Positions 1 through 9,187 of a stretch of 64,000 nucleotides of DNA are shown here, piece by piece (within the stretch, counting starts at the first letter, position 1; the number at the start of each line of letters is the position of its first letter). The notes under the pieces are model-generated. The model saw nothing but the letters and a program-made list of their open reading frames with translations, did not search any database and was not told the DNA's origin. Source of the DNA: GWF2-38-69 sp965228125 (GTDB lineage: Bacteria > Verrucomicrobiota > Lentisphaeria > Victivallales > GWF2-38-69); NCBI GenBank assembly GCA_965228125.1, contig OZ245791.1, positions 2,108,001 through 2,172,000 on the forward strand. Direction: 5' to 3'. The position numbers were made by a program, and so were the translations under genes.

Positions 1-264
1 GACCATGCTATGATGATAAATAAAAACTCCAAACATTACGCTTACTTCAGAGATAATTTTGATAGGGTAATACCATTTGATAATGATCCTACATCTGAAA
101 CCATAGCAGAATATTTTTTTAGACACATTGATAAAGAATTAAAGAGTAAAAAAAATTATTCCAACAAAGATGGGCAAGAGTACAAAATAAGTGATTATGT
201 CTATCTGGAAAGAGTAAGGATCTGGGAGACTTCTACTTGTTGGGCTGAATATTCTGCCGATTGA
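1..264 (+). CDS. queD: QueD-like 6-carboxytetrahydropterin synthase, 3' part
   Basis: The reading frame is open from the first base of the window, so this is the C-terminal part of a longer gene whose start lies outside. The visible residues begin DHAMMIN, and near the end is VRIWETSTCWAEY, the C-terminal signature of the 6-pyruvoyl-tetrahydropterin synthase / QueD fold in which the Glu holds the pterin. In this family the enzyme turns 7,8-dihydroneopterin triphosphate into 6-carboxytetrahydropterin in preQ0/queuosine synthesis. The N-terminal zinc and catalytic residues cannot be checked. The ATG at base 10 is internal. A eukaryotic-type PTPS role is possible but less likely. Confidence 0.8.
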   Translation, partial: DHAMMINKNSKHYAYFRDNFDRVIPFDNDPTSETIAEYFFRHIDKELKSKKNYSNKDGQEYKISDYVYLERVRIWETSTCWAEYSAD

Positions 265-272
265 GTTAAAAT

Positions 273-1169
273 ATGATCCAAACTTCCGATAAAGCTTTCA
301 AAAAGAGCATCGTCTTTGGTGTTATTGTGCTTCTTGCCACTTCTTTTTTATGGGGAACAACCTTTGTTTCAGGCAGGGTTCTTGTCAGTGAACTTTCTGT
401 TAGCTCTATATTGTTTTACAGAGTCGTTATTAGTTGTCTTGTTGCTGCTTTGTTTTTTTTTAAAATTCTTAGGACTGAGTTGGGAAAGGCTTTAAAAAGC
501 AAGGAAATGGCTTTGTTTTCGATAGTCGGAGCTTTGGCCACAATTATCCAAACTGAAGCGTTGAAATTTTCTTCAGCTTCGAACGTGGCTTTTTTATCAG
601 CGATGTTTGTAGTATTTGTTCCTATTATCGACTATGTATTTTATGGTAAGAAGCTTAAAAATATATTTTACTTTGCGGTATTACTGTCGGTAGCCGGGAT
701 ATATCTTATTTCATATGGTTTTAGTGTTCCGAAAGGTTTGAGTTTGGGAAACCTTTTTGCTTTATTGAGTGCTGTGGGTTATGCGTATTATTTCATACTT
801 CTGGAAAAAATTCCCAAAGAGTTCTCAAGTTCGACAATAGTTTTTCATTTTTTTATGACAATGGGAATAATGTGTTTTCTTTTTTGTTTATTCATAGGCG
901 GATTTGGAACGATAAGGACAATATGCAAGCCGATAGTCTTTCTCAACATTCTGAGTCTGGCGCTCATAGGAGGAATAATACCCTATATGCTTATGGTCGT
1001 AGGACAGAAAGTTATAGCGCCGCATTTTGCGACTCTGATTTATAATTTTGAACCGGTTTTTGCTACTATATTAGCATATACTCTTCTAAATGAATCTTTC
1101 CATACATCAGCGATTCTTGGATGTATAGCCATCTTTGCATCGCTGACAATAGGAGCAAAAACCAGGTAG
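273..1169 (+). CDS. EamA/DMT-family membrane transporter
   Basis: This 298-residue protein has about ten hydrophobic segments arranged as two EamA repeats. The first starts near residue 17 with the family-like LLATSFLWGTTFVSGR, and the second starts near residue 150. Such drug/metabolite transporters export or import small metabolites in the inner membrane; the substrate cannot be told from sequence. It starts 8 bases after the queD-like stop without a clear Shine-Dalgarno, so it is probably read by coupling with that gene. A role linked to queuosine precursors is possible only from position. Confidence 0.85.
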   Translation: MIQTSDKAFKKSIVFGVIVLLATSFLWGTTFVSGRVLVSELSVSSILFYRVVISCLVAALFFFKILRTELGKALKSKEMALFSIVGALATIIQTEALKFSSASNVAFLSAMFVVFVPIIDYVFYGKKLKNIFYFAVLLSVAGIYLISYGFSVPKGLSLGNLFALLSAVGYAYYFILLEKIPKEFSSSTIVFHFFMTMGIMCFLFCLFIGGFGTIRTICKPIVFLNILSLALIGGIIPYMLMVVGQKVIAPHFATLIYNFEPVFATILAYTLLNESFHTSAILGCIAIFASLTIGAKTR

Positions 1170-1184
1170 TGCCGTTTTGCCAGA

Positions 1185-2648
1185 CTATTTGATGTTTTTT
1201 AAGAGTAAACAGATAAAACTAAAGAAATTTTCTACAGATTTTATCTCGACTCTCTCGCTGATAGAGTGAGCGTCCTTGATTGTAGGTCCGAATGAAACCA
1301 TATCCATTTTGGGATAGACAGCTCCGATAAGCCCACATTCTAACCCTGCGTGAATAGCCGTAACGAATGCGTCATAATTAAAGAGTTCTTTGTGTGTATC
1401 TTTGACTATCTGAAGCAATGGCGAATTTACATTCGGTTTCCATCCTGTGTATGCACCATCAATAATAATCTTGTCTGCATTTGCGAGTTTAAAAACTGAT
1501 TCAATCATTGAAGAAGTCAGATCTCTTGCTGTATCAATGGAACTTCTCTGGAGGCATTTAATTTGGATGTCAGACTCCGTGGTTTTGATGATTCCCATGT
1601 TAGTGGAAGTCTCTACTATCGGGAGGTTATCATCCATTCTGATTACGCCATCAATGCAAGCGTGAACAGCATTGATTAAGTTTGAGCTGACGTTCTTCTC
1701 TAACGCGAATGAAGGAAGCTTATCGTTTTCTATAGATATTGTCATTTTGGGTGCTGCAAATTTATATTCGGCTTTAATTGCCGCGATTTGAGCATTGACT
1801 TGATCTTTAAACGCTGAATCATCTTTTTCATTAACTACTACTACAGCATAAGCTTTGGAAGGAATTACATTGCGTAATGTCCCGCCATTTATTTCACACA
1901 GAGTTAAGTCAGCGACTGCTTTTGTCTCGTATAGTACTCTGGCTAGCATTTTGATCGCATTACCCCTGCATTCATGGATATTCCCGCCGGAATGTCCGCC
2001 TTGCAGACCCATTACAGTTATTTTATAGGCTTTAAAACCTCTTGAAACAGGAACTTTTTTGTAGTTGAAAAATGCAGTAGTGTCTATTCCGCCGGCGCAT
2101 CCGATGAAAACCTGCCCTTCTTCTTCAGAGTCAAGATTGAGTAGGTATTTACCCTTAAGGAAGTCAGGTTGTAGATTCTTGACTCCTGTCATTCCTGCTT
2201 CTTCATCTATGGTAAAAAAACCTTCTATTGGGCCGTGCTCAATATCCTTGGCTTCTAGAAGAGCCATGATTGCAGCAACTCCTATGCCATTGTCCGCCCC
2301 CAGTGTAGTGCCATCGGCCTTTACACATTCTCCGTCAACATAGGCTTTGACCGTATCATTGTTGAAATCAAAAACTTTGCCATCAGCTTTCTGAGGAACC
2401 ATGTCAATATGAGATTGAAGCGTAACCATGCCTTTACTGGCAAACTCCGGCTTTGAGGCTTCCTTTCGGATTACAACATTTCCCACTTTGTCTCGATGAG
2501 TATCAAGTCCTAATTTTTTACCGAAATCGAAGATAAAGTCAGCTAGTTTTTGTTCGTATTTTGAAGGATGAGGAAAGCCCAGTATCCTGTCAAAATTAGT
2601 CCATAACAGAGCAGGTTGTAGTCTTTCGGCGCCGCTTAAATTCTTCAT
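1185..2648 (-). CDS. pepD: Aminoacyl-histidine dipeptidase (M20 family, PepD)
   Basis: The 487 residues match the length and layout of the cytosolic non-specific dipeptidase PepD, a di-zinc M20 peptidase that splits dipeptides such as Xaa-His. The metal site is visible as SHIDMV (His80), GADNG (Asp119) and TIDEEAG (Glu149/Glu150, including the general base). The inserted dimerisation domain (about residues 210-390) has the GGHSGGN motif, and the C-terminal half keeps HAGLECG. The gene stands alone on the minus strand, downstream of aspS and converging with the EamA gene. Confidence 0.95.
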   Translation of the reverse strand: MKNLSGAERLQPALLWTNFDRILGFPHPSKYEQKLADFIFDFGKKLGLDTHRDKVGNVVIRKEASKPEFASKGMVTLQSHIDMVPQKADGKVFDFNNDTVKAYVDGECVKADGTTLGADNGIGVAAIMALLEAKDIEHGPIEGFFTIDEEAGMTGVKNLQPDFLKGKYLLNLDSEEEGQVFIGCAGGIDTTAFFNYKKVPVSRGFKAYKITVMGLQGGHSGGNIHECRGNAIKMLARVLYETKAVADLTLCEINGGTLRNVIPSKAYAVVVVNEKDDSAFKDQVNAQIAAIKAEYKFAAPKMTISIENDKLPSFALEKNVSSNLINAVHACIDGVIRMDDNLPIVETSTNMGIIKTTESDIQIKCLQRSSIDTARDLTSSMIESVFKLANADKIIIDGAYTGWKPNVNSPLLQIVKDTHKELFNYDAFVTAIHAGLECGLIGAVYPKMDMVSFGPTIKDAHSISERVEIKSVENFFSFICLLLKNIK

Positions 2649-2714
2649 AACTAAATGACTCCTTTTTGGTTACACAAGGTTTATGAAATTGCTTATATCT
2701 TTATCTAAGTATAA

Positions 2715-4499
2715 CTATTTTTTCGGTATTTCTACTTTTATATGAAGTTCACGTAGTTGTTTTACTGTAACTTCAGAAGGAGCATTCATCATTAGGTCTT
2801 GTGCCTGTTGATTAAACGGGAATGCTATAACTTCTCTGATATTTGGTTCGTCGGCGATAAGCATAACCATTCTGTCTATTCCCGGAGCGATTCCGCCGTG
2901 AGGAGGAGCTCCGAATTTGAAAGCATTGATCATGCCGCCGAATTTGTCGTCGACGACACTTTTAGCATAACCTGCAATTTCAAAAGCTTTGTACATGACA
3001 TCTGGCTTATGATTTCTTATTGCGCCGCTGGATAGTTCTACACCATTGCAAACTATATCGTATTGGTAAGCCAGTATATCCAATGGATTTTTATTTAGTA
3101 GCGCATCCATTCCTCCTTGCGGCATAGAGAAAGGATTATGGCTGAATGTTATACTGTTTGCCTCAGGGTCCAGTTCAAACATCGGGAAGTCAACAATCCA
3201 GCAGAACTTGAAGCAGTCTTTTTCTATCAGGTTGAGCCTATTTGCAAGTTCTGTTCTTACTTTACCTGCGATTTCGGCGGTTTTTTGCTCTTTGTCTGCG
3301 ATAAAGAATATTACATCCCCGTCAGCTATTTGAGCGGAGTTTTTTATATTTGAAATTTCAGCTTCAGAAAGGAACTTTGCAATCGGGCTTTTAACCTGTC
3401 CTGACTCAAAAACTATATAGCCAAGCCCTTTTGACCCTACTTCCTGAGCGAATTTAATCATGTCGTCAAAGAATTTTCTTGGTTGTCCTGCGATGCCCTG
3501 GACCTTTATTGCCCTTACGACTCCACCCTTTTTGATTACATCGGCAAAAGCGTTAAAACCGCTGTTTGTAAATATTTCTGAAACATCGATTATAAGAAGA
3601 GGGTTTCTTAGGTCTGGTTTGTCGCATCCATACTTAAGCATTGCGTCCTTGTAGGTAATCCTTTGAAAAGGAGCACTTGAAACCTTCTTTGTAGAGAATT
3701 TGCCGAAGATATGTGTCATCAATTCTTCCATAGCCATAAAGACATCTTCCTGAGTCACAAAACTCATTTCCACGTCAAGCTGGTAAAATTCGCCAGGAGA
3801 CCTGTCAGCCCTGGCATCTTCGTCACGAAAACATGGCGCTATCTGGAAATATCTGTCAAATCCAGCGACCATGAGAAGCTGTTTGAATTGTTGAGGAGCC
3901 TGTGGCAAGGCATAAAATTTTCCAGGGTGAAGTCTGCTTGGTACAAGGTAATCTCTGGCTCCTTCAGGGGAACTGCTTGTGAGAATTGGTGTTTGGAATT
4001 CGAAAAATCCGAGTTCTCTCATCTTGTTTCTTATTTCGGCAATTACATTGCCTCTCAGGAAAATATTGTTACGGAGTTTTTCTCTTCTTAAATCCAGGAA
4101 ACGATATTTTAGTCTTAAGTGTTCAGGAGCACAGTCGTCTTTGGCTATTTGAAATGGGATTACTTCCGCTTCGCCAAGTATTTCCATCGTCTCGGCAACA
4201 AGTTCTATCATACCTGTGCTGAGTTTGGGGTTTATTGTTTCTTTGGTTCGTGCAATAATCGGGCCGGAAAAACTTACTACAGTTTCAAGCCTCCAGCTCT
4301 CAAGACTTTGATAGAAATCCATTTTTGGGTCTATGACTACTTGTATCAGCCCAGAGAAGTCTCTCAAGTCTATGAATATGATCCCGCCATGGTCTCTTAC
4401 ACTATGGATCCAACCCGCTACTTTAATCTTTTTGTCAATGTCTGTTTCCTTAACTCTGCCACAATGGTGAGTTCTGTATTTTTGTGATGTTTCAGTCAA
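2715..4499 (-). CDS. aspS: Aspartyl-tRNA synthetase, bacterial type
   Basis: This class II synthetase charges tRNA-Asp. An N-terminal OB-fold anticodon domain (about residues 1-110, with VAGWIHSVRDHGG) is followed by the catalytic core: FEFQTPIL (motif 1), FRDEDARADR (motif 2) and GIDR at 540-543 (motif 3). The insert typical of bacterial AspRS (GAD domain) lies between motifs 2 and 3, and the length of 594 fits. The start codon is TTG at 4499: there is AGGAG about 8 bases before it, and the family's RTHHCG motif follows within 15 residues. Whether the tRNA specificity is discriminating or also covers Asn cannot be judged. Confidence 0.96.
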   Translation of the reverse strand: MTETSQKYRTHHCGRVKETDIDKKIKVAGWIHSVRDHGGIIFIDLRDFSGLIQVVIDPKMDFYQSLESWRLETVVSFSGPIIARTKETINPKLSTGMIELVAETMEILGEAEVIPFQIAKDDCAPEHLRLKYRFLDLRREKLRNNIFLRGNVIAEIRNKMRELGFFEFQTPILTSSSPEGARDYLVPSRLHPGKFYALPQAPQQFKQLLMVAGFDRYFQIAPCFRDEDARADRSPGEFYQLDVEMSFVTQEDVFMAMEELMTHIFGKFSTKKVSSAPFQRITYKDAMLKYGCDKPDLRNPLLIIDVSEIFTNSGFNAFADVIKKGGVVRAIKVQGIAGQPRKFFDDMIKFAQEVGSKGLGYIVFESGQVKSPIAKFLSEAEISNIKNSAQIADGDVIFFIADKEQKTAEIAGKVRTELANRLNLIEKDCFKFCWIVDFPMFELDPEANSITFSHNPFSMPQGGMDALLNKNPLDILAYQYDIVCNGVELSSGAIRNHKPDVMYKAFEIAGYAKSVVDDKFGGMINAFKFGAPPHGGIAPGIDRMVMLIADEPNIREVIAFPFNQQAQDLMMNAPSEVTVKQLRELHIKVEIPKK

Positions 4500-4793
4500 G
4501 TTGTTTTCTCCTAAATAGTATTGAATTTATCTGTAGACAATGAGTGCTTAATTTATTGTCATTTTCAGATAACACAAATTAAGTTTAATGATATGCTGTT
4601 TTTGGGTCCATATTTCGCAAAGTATTGTACGTGTTTTATATTAATTTTGCTTTGGGTTTAGAATTTTCTTCTCATTATCATTAGAAAAGGAAAAATTTTA
4701 AGCTAAATTAAAAACTTTATTTTGTTTAACCAATTTTTATTGGATTAATTTTAGTTTAAAACATATCAAGAATTTGAAAGGTGTTTGAGTCTT

Positions 4794-6146
4794 ATGGAAA
4801 TCTCCAGTTTAATCTCAGAATCAGTTAAAATCGAAAAACAAACAATAGAACCATGTCTTCAGGAAGTTTCTTTTACAGTACCTTCTGATAAAGTCCAGCA
4901 GTGCTACGATGCGATGGCTGTCGATTTTGCAAAACATGTAAAAATGCAGGGGTTCAGGCAAGGTAAAGCCCCGATAGCTATTGTTAAGAAAACTCACAAG
5001 AAAGGCATAGAGGAAGAGATACTTAAGGAATTGGTGTCTAGCTCTATTAAGAAATCCATGACAGATGCAAGGGACGATATTCTTACGTATACATTTGTCA
5101 AAGACAAGACTCCTGTGCTAAACCTTGGTAGCGATTTTTCATTCGCAGTGAGATTTAATGTTGCGCCTGAAATACAACTTCCTGAATACAAAGGAATAAA
5201 AGTCCAGATTGAACATGATTTAGTTTCAGATGAGAGTGTCCAGAAGAGACTTGAATACTATAAAGATGTTTACGGGAAACTTGAAGGAGTTGATGATGTT
5301 GCAAAAGAAGGTGATACAATAAAAGTATCATATACATCTGATGCCGTCATTCCTGCTGATGCGAAAGAAAGTCTGAAAAGACTTGCCAATTCAGAGCTGA
5401 ATTATTTTTGGATTAACCAGAATAATCATATTCCAGGAATAGATAAAGCTCTTATCGGAGCCAAAAAAGATGACTCAATATCATGCAAAATTGATTTTCC
5501 TGCCGAATACGAAGAAGCTGAATTTGCCGGCAAATCCATAAATTATCAGATAAAAGTTATTGAAGTTCAAAGGAAAACTCCTATTTCATCCGATGAAGAA
5601 CTCGCTTCTAAGTTTGCTTTGAAGTCCATAGATGAAGTCAAAGAGAAAATTAAAAAACAAATGGAGAAGGAAAGCGAAAGCGCTGTAAATTACCAGAAGA
5701 AAATGAAAGTAATTGAAGTTCTTACGCAGAATCTTGATTTCCCTCTGCCTCCTGACATGCTTAATGATATGACGGCTAATGAACTGAATTATATAGTAAA
5801 TGCAAAAGTAAGTCAGTCCCAAAATAAAGAAGAGACCGCCAAGGAACTTCAAGGTAAAAAAGAAGAGCTTATGCAGGAAGCCAAAGTCGGGGCTACAAAA
5901 AGGATTAAGAATTTTCTCTTTCTCAGAAAAATAGGTAAATTGGAAAATATCAAAGTGAGCGAGCAGGAAGTCGAAAAACATATTGATTCAATGAGTTATT
6001 ACTATGGTTACAAACCTGAAGAACTAAGAAAAAAACTAGTGGAATCTGGGAACATAGAGCAGGTTTTTGATGAAGTTCTGATAAGTAAAGTAACAGACTT
6101 TATTGCCGATAATGCTGTGGTAGAGCTTGTCCCAAAAAAAGATTAA
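4794..6146 (+). CDS. tig: Trigger factor, ribosome-bound chaperone and prolyl isomerase
   Basis: Trigger factor holds nascent chains at the ribosome exit tunnel. The ribosome-binding signature GFRQGKAP is near residue 55, after an N-terminal domain that begins EVSFTVPSDKV. A diverged PPIase (FKBP-like) domain follows at about 165-260, then a long helical C-terminal domain rich in Lys and Glu. The gene is first in tig-clpP-clpX, a widely conserved order. I use ATG 4794, 12 bases after AAAGG (4777-4781). A TTG at 4785, in frame and only 3 bases from that AAAGG, would add three residues. Confidence 0.95.
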   Translation: MEISSLISESVKIEKQTIEPCLQEVSFTVPSDKVQQCYDAMAVDFAKHVKMQGFRQGKAPIAIVKKTHKKGIEEEILKELVSSSIKKSMTDARDDILTYTFVKDKTPVLNLGSDFSFAVRFNVAPEIQLPEYKGIKVQIEHDLVSDESVQKRLEYYKDVYGKLEGVDDVAKEGDTIKVSYTSDAVIPADAKESLKRLANSELNYFWINQNNHIPGIDKALIGAKKDDSISCKIDFPAEYEEAEFAGKSINYQIKVIEVQRKTPISSDEELASKFALKSIDEVKEKIKKQMEKESESAVNYQKKMKVIEVLTQNLDFPLPPDMLNDMTANELNYIVNAKVSQSQNKEETAKELQGKKEELMQEAKVGATKRIKNFLFLRKIGKLENIKVSEQEVEKHIDSMSYYYGYKPEELRKKLVESGNIEQVFDEVLISKVTDFIADNAVVELVPKKD

Positions 6147-6181
6147 CCTAAAGCGAATTAATTCTTCTAAGGAGTAGTGTT

Positions 6182-6784
6182 ATGTCAGTACTAGTACCTA
6201 TGGTTGTCGAACAAAGTGGTCATGGTGAAAGAGGCTATGATATATATTCAAGGCTTCTTAAGGATAGAATTATCCTTTTGGGAACACCAATAGATGACCA
6301 GGTAGCTAATTTAATTGTGGCTCAACTTTTATACCTTCAATCGGAAGATCCTAAAAAAGACATAGATATGTATGTCAATAGCCCGGGCGGTTCTGTTACT
6401 GCCGGAATGGCTATTTACGATACCATGCAGATATTGAGCTGCGATATTAAAACCTATTGTGTAGGCCAGGCTGCAAGTATGGGAGCCGTACTTCTTTGTG
6501 CAGGCACAAAAGGTAAAAGATTTGCTCTTCCAAACTCACGAATTATGATACACCAGCCTTGGGGCGGAGCCGAAGGGACTGCTGCGGATATTAGTATTCA
6601 TGCCAAGGAGATTTTGAGAACTAGAGCGACGCTTAATTCTATCATTGCCAGCCATACAGGCCAGAAAATTACAAAGATAGAAAGAGATACAGAGCGTGAT
6701 TTTTTTATGAGCGCTGAAGAGTCCAAAAATTACGGTATTGTTGATTCTGTATTGACTATTAATCAAAAATCTGTTAAGGCTTAA
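6182..6784 (+). CDS. clpP: ATP-dependent Clp protease, proteolytic subunit
   Basis: The 200-residue serine peptidase forms the tetradecameric chamber used with ClpX or ClpA-type unfoldases. The catalytic triad is visible: Ser99 in GQAASMGAVL, His124 in MIHQPWGG and Asp173 in ERDFFMS. The substrate-channel motif VNSPGG is at 65-70. TAAGGAG lies seven bases before the ATG. Only a short N-terminal stretch precedes the mature-like region, as is usual. The gene sits between tig and clpX with 35 and 15 bases of spacing. Confidence 0.97.
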   Translation: MSVLVPMVVEQSGHGERGYDIYSRLLKDRIILLGTPIDDQVANLIVAQLLYLQSEDPKKDIDMYVNSPGGSVTAGMAIYDTMQILSCDIKTYCVGQAASMGAVLLCAGTKGKRFALPNSRIMIHQPWGGAEGTAADISIHAKEILRTRATLNSIIASHTGQKITKIERDTERDFFMSAEESKNYGIVDSVLTINQKSVKA

Positions 6785-6799
6785 ATTTAGGAAACATTT

Positions 6800-8074
6800 A
6801 TGACTTCCAAGAAAGGAAATGAAATTCCAAGGTGCTCGTTTTGTGGTGGTACGCCGGAGCAGGTAGGGCAGTTTATAACAAGTCCGACAAAAGCTAACAT
6901 TTGTAAGAATTGCTCTGAGGTATGTGTAAATTTGTTTGACAAAGCCGATACATCTATTGATAGGAAAAAGCCCGATTCTTACATAGCTAACCTTAAAATT
7001 TCAAAGCCTGCAGAGATAAAGGAACACCTTGATAATTATGTTATAGGACAAGAGAAGGCCAAAAAGAGCCTTGCTGTCGCAGTTCATAATCACTATAAAA
7101 GGCTGCAGATAAATAGAGAACGTTTATCCAAGGGCCTCGATGCAATAGATGCAGGTATTGAAATTGAAAAGAGCAATGTTTTGTTATTGGGCCCGACCGG
7201 TACAGGCAAAACTTTGTTGGCAAGAACATTGGCAAAAATTTTGGATGTTCCTTTTGCCATGTGTGAAGCTACTCCCTTAACCGAAGCAGGTTATGTGGGA
7301 GAGGATGTAGAAAATATCGTCCTAAACTTAGTTCAGGCTGCCGATTACAACGTAGAAAAGGCCCAGATTGGTATAATTTATATTGATGAAATAGATAAAA
7401 TCGCAAGAAAAACAGAAAATGTATCTATAACCAGAGATGTATCAGGAGAGGGTGTTCAACAGGCACTGCTTAAAATACTTGAAGGCACAGTTGCCAATAT
7501 TCCGCCAAAAGGGGGAAGAAAACATCCGCATCAGGAATTTTTAAAAGTAGATACTTCCAATATTCTGTTTATATGCGGCGGAGCTTTTGTAGGGCTTGAT
7601 AAAATTATAAAGAGAAGGATAGGCAATCAGGTTTTGGGTTTCAACCTTTCCGAAGAAAAACTGAAGGAAAGAGAACTTTTGGATACAGACCATATTTTCA
7701 ACCTCACAGAACCTGAGGACTTGATTAAGTTTGGGTTGATACCCGAGTTCATCGGAAGACTGCCGGTAGTCTCGTCTCTTGAAAAACTTAGAGAAGAAGA
7801 TTTGGTAAGGATATTGAAAGAGCCAAAAAACGCTTTGACAAAGCAGTATCAGAAACTAATGGAAATAGAAGGTGTAACTTTGCATTTTGAAGATGATGCC
7901 ATCATGGCTTTGGCAGAGAAAGCTGTCAAAAAAGGCACAGGAGCAAGAGGTTTGCGTTCTATTATAGAAGAATTAATGCTGGATATTATGTACAACGTCC
8001 CATCAAGAAAGGATGTGAAAGAATGTACAATCACAAGAGAAACAGTCCAAAATGGTTCGGCAATCGTTAGTTAA
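6800..8074 (+). CDS. clpX: ATP-dependent Clp protease, ATP-binding subunit ClpX
   Basis: This AAA+ unfoldase feeds substrates to ClpP. The N-terminal zinc-binding domain has Cys12, Cys15, Cys35 and Cys38 (CSFC...CKNC). The Walker A is GPTGTGKT at 131-138, the Walker B is in IIYIDEIDK (192-200), and the pore-loop region GYVGEDVE is present. An IGF-like ClpP-contact loop is not obvious; around residue 270 the sequence reads RRIGNQVLGFN where the loop would be expected. The gene ends the tig-clpP-clpX operon, and 126 bases without a clear terminator follow. Confidence 0.97.
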   Translation: MTSKKGNEIPRCSFCGGTPEQVGQFITSPTKANICKNCSEVCVNLFDKADTSIDRKKPDSYIANLKISKPAEIKEHLDNYVIGQEKAKKSLAVAVHNHYKRLQINRERLSKGLDAIDAGIEIEKSNVLLLGPTGTGKTLLARTLAKILDVPFAMCEATPLTEAGYVGEDVENIVLNLVQAADYNVEKAQIGIIYIDEIDKIARKTENVSITRDVSGEGVQQALLKILEGTVANIPPKGGRKHPHQEFLKVDTSNILFICGGAFVGLDKIIKRRIGNQVLGFNLSEEKLKERELLDTDHIFNLTEPEDLIKFGLIPEFIGRLPVVSSLEKLREEDLVRILKEPKNALTKQYQKLMEIEGVTLHFEDDAIMALAEKAVKKGTGARGLRSIIEELMLDIMYNVPSRKDVKECTITRETVQNGSAIVS

Positions 8075-8200
8075 TATGCAGATGTATAGCTTGCTATAGG
8101 ATTCTATGGCAATAGGAGTTGAATTTATCGCTTCTGTTTCTTACAAAAACGGCAATAAGGATCAATGAAGTAATATTATATCTAAAAAAGGTGTAGTCAG

Positions 8201-9187
8201 ATGTTAACTAACTCCAGAGTGCTTATAACAGGCGGGGCGGGGTTTATAGGTTCAAATCTTGTCGAAGCCCTTTTGAAGGCTGGAAATCAAGTGATTTGCC
8301 TAGATAATCTTTCTACGGGTAAGGAAGCAAATATTGCCGAATTCCTGTCTGATAAGAATTTTACTTTTATTAAAAGAGATGTCAGGGATCAAGATTCGTG
8401 TAGGAATGCTTGTGAAGGAGTTGAATTTGTATTTCACCATGCAGCGCTTGGATCTGTTCCGCGCTCAATAAGAAATCCTGTTTTTACTTCTGAAGTTAAC
8501 ATAATAGGTTTCCTCAATGTTCTTATTGCAGCAAGAGATGCAAAGGTTAGAAAATTTATTTATGCTTCAAGCAGTTCTGTTTACGGCGATGATGAAACTT
8601 TGCCTAAGCTTGAGGTTAGAACAGGAAAGCCTCTTTCACCCTACGCTGTCACAAAGTGTGCTAATGAATTGTTTGCAGAAAACTTTTCCAGATTATATGG
8701 CATGGAGACCATAGGGTTGCGGTATTTTAATGTATTCGGAAAGAAGCAAGATCCTGACGGGGCCTATGCAGCAGTCATACCTAAATTCATTGCATCTTTG
8801 ATAAAACATGAATCCCCTGTTATTCATGGAGACGGAACAATTTCCAGAGATTTCACTTATGTTGACAATGTGATTCAGGCTAATCAATTAGCATCTTTAT
8901 TGCCGGCAGCTAGCCCTTCCTCATCGGTGTTTAATATTGCTTGCGGGCACTCTACTTCAATAAATGAACTTTTCCTATACATCCAGACAGAGCTGGCAAA
9001 GTATGACTCTAAAATTGCCTTAATTGATCCGATATATGGTTTGCCTAGACAGGGAGAAATATTGCACTCGAATGCAGATATATGTAATGCTACGAAAGTC
9101 CTAGGTTATTCCCCAGAATATAATGTTAAGGAAGGGCTTAAAGAGACCGTAAAATACTATTTGCAAGCAAATCAGGTTGGCTTGTAA
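8201..9187 (+). CDS. UDP-GlcNAc(A) C4-epimerase, WbpP/TviC-like SDR
   Basis: This extended short-chain dehydrogenase has GGAGFIG at 11-17 (NAD binding), SSSSVYGD near 123-130, and the catalytic Tyr148 and Lys152 in SPYAVTK. The stretch LRYFNVFGKKQDPDG and the DGTISRDFTYVDN motif are those of WbpP/TviC-type 4-epimerases acting on UDP-GlcNAc or its uronic acid, rather than GalE of the Leloir route. It would supply a sugar nucleotide for surface polysaccharide. No UDP-GlcNAc 6-dehydrogenase partner is in the window. AAAAGG lies about 7 bases upstream of the ATG. The 3' end overlaps the convergent acyltransferase by 16 bases. Confidence 0.8.
   Translation: MLTNSRVLITGGAGFIGSNLVEALLKAGNQVICLDNLSTGKEANIAEFLSDKNFTFIKRDVRDQDSCRNACEGVEFVFHHAALGSVPRSIRNPVFTSEVNIIGFLNVLIAARDAKVRKFIYASSSSVYGDDETLPKLEVRTGKPLSPYAVTKCANELFAENFSRLYGMETIGLRYFNVFGKKQDPDGAYAAVIPKFIASLIKHESPVIHGDGTISRDFTYVDNVIQANQLASLLPAASPSSSVFNIACGHSTSINELFLYIQTELAKYDSKIALIDPIYGLPRQGEILHSNADICNATKVLGYSPEYNVKEGLKETVKYYLQANQVGL

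Noticed and set aside
3711..4091. Long open frame on the plus strand inside aspS
   Set aside because: It is antisense to a well-supported gene, has no ribosome site and no recognisable protein features.
5586..5981. 131-codon hydrophobic frame antisense to tig
   Set aside because: The hydrophobicity results from reading Lys/Glu codons (AAA, GAA) of trigger factor backwards as Phe/Leu/Ser codons.
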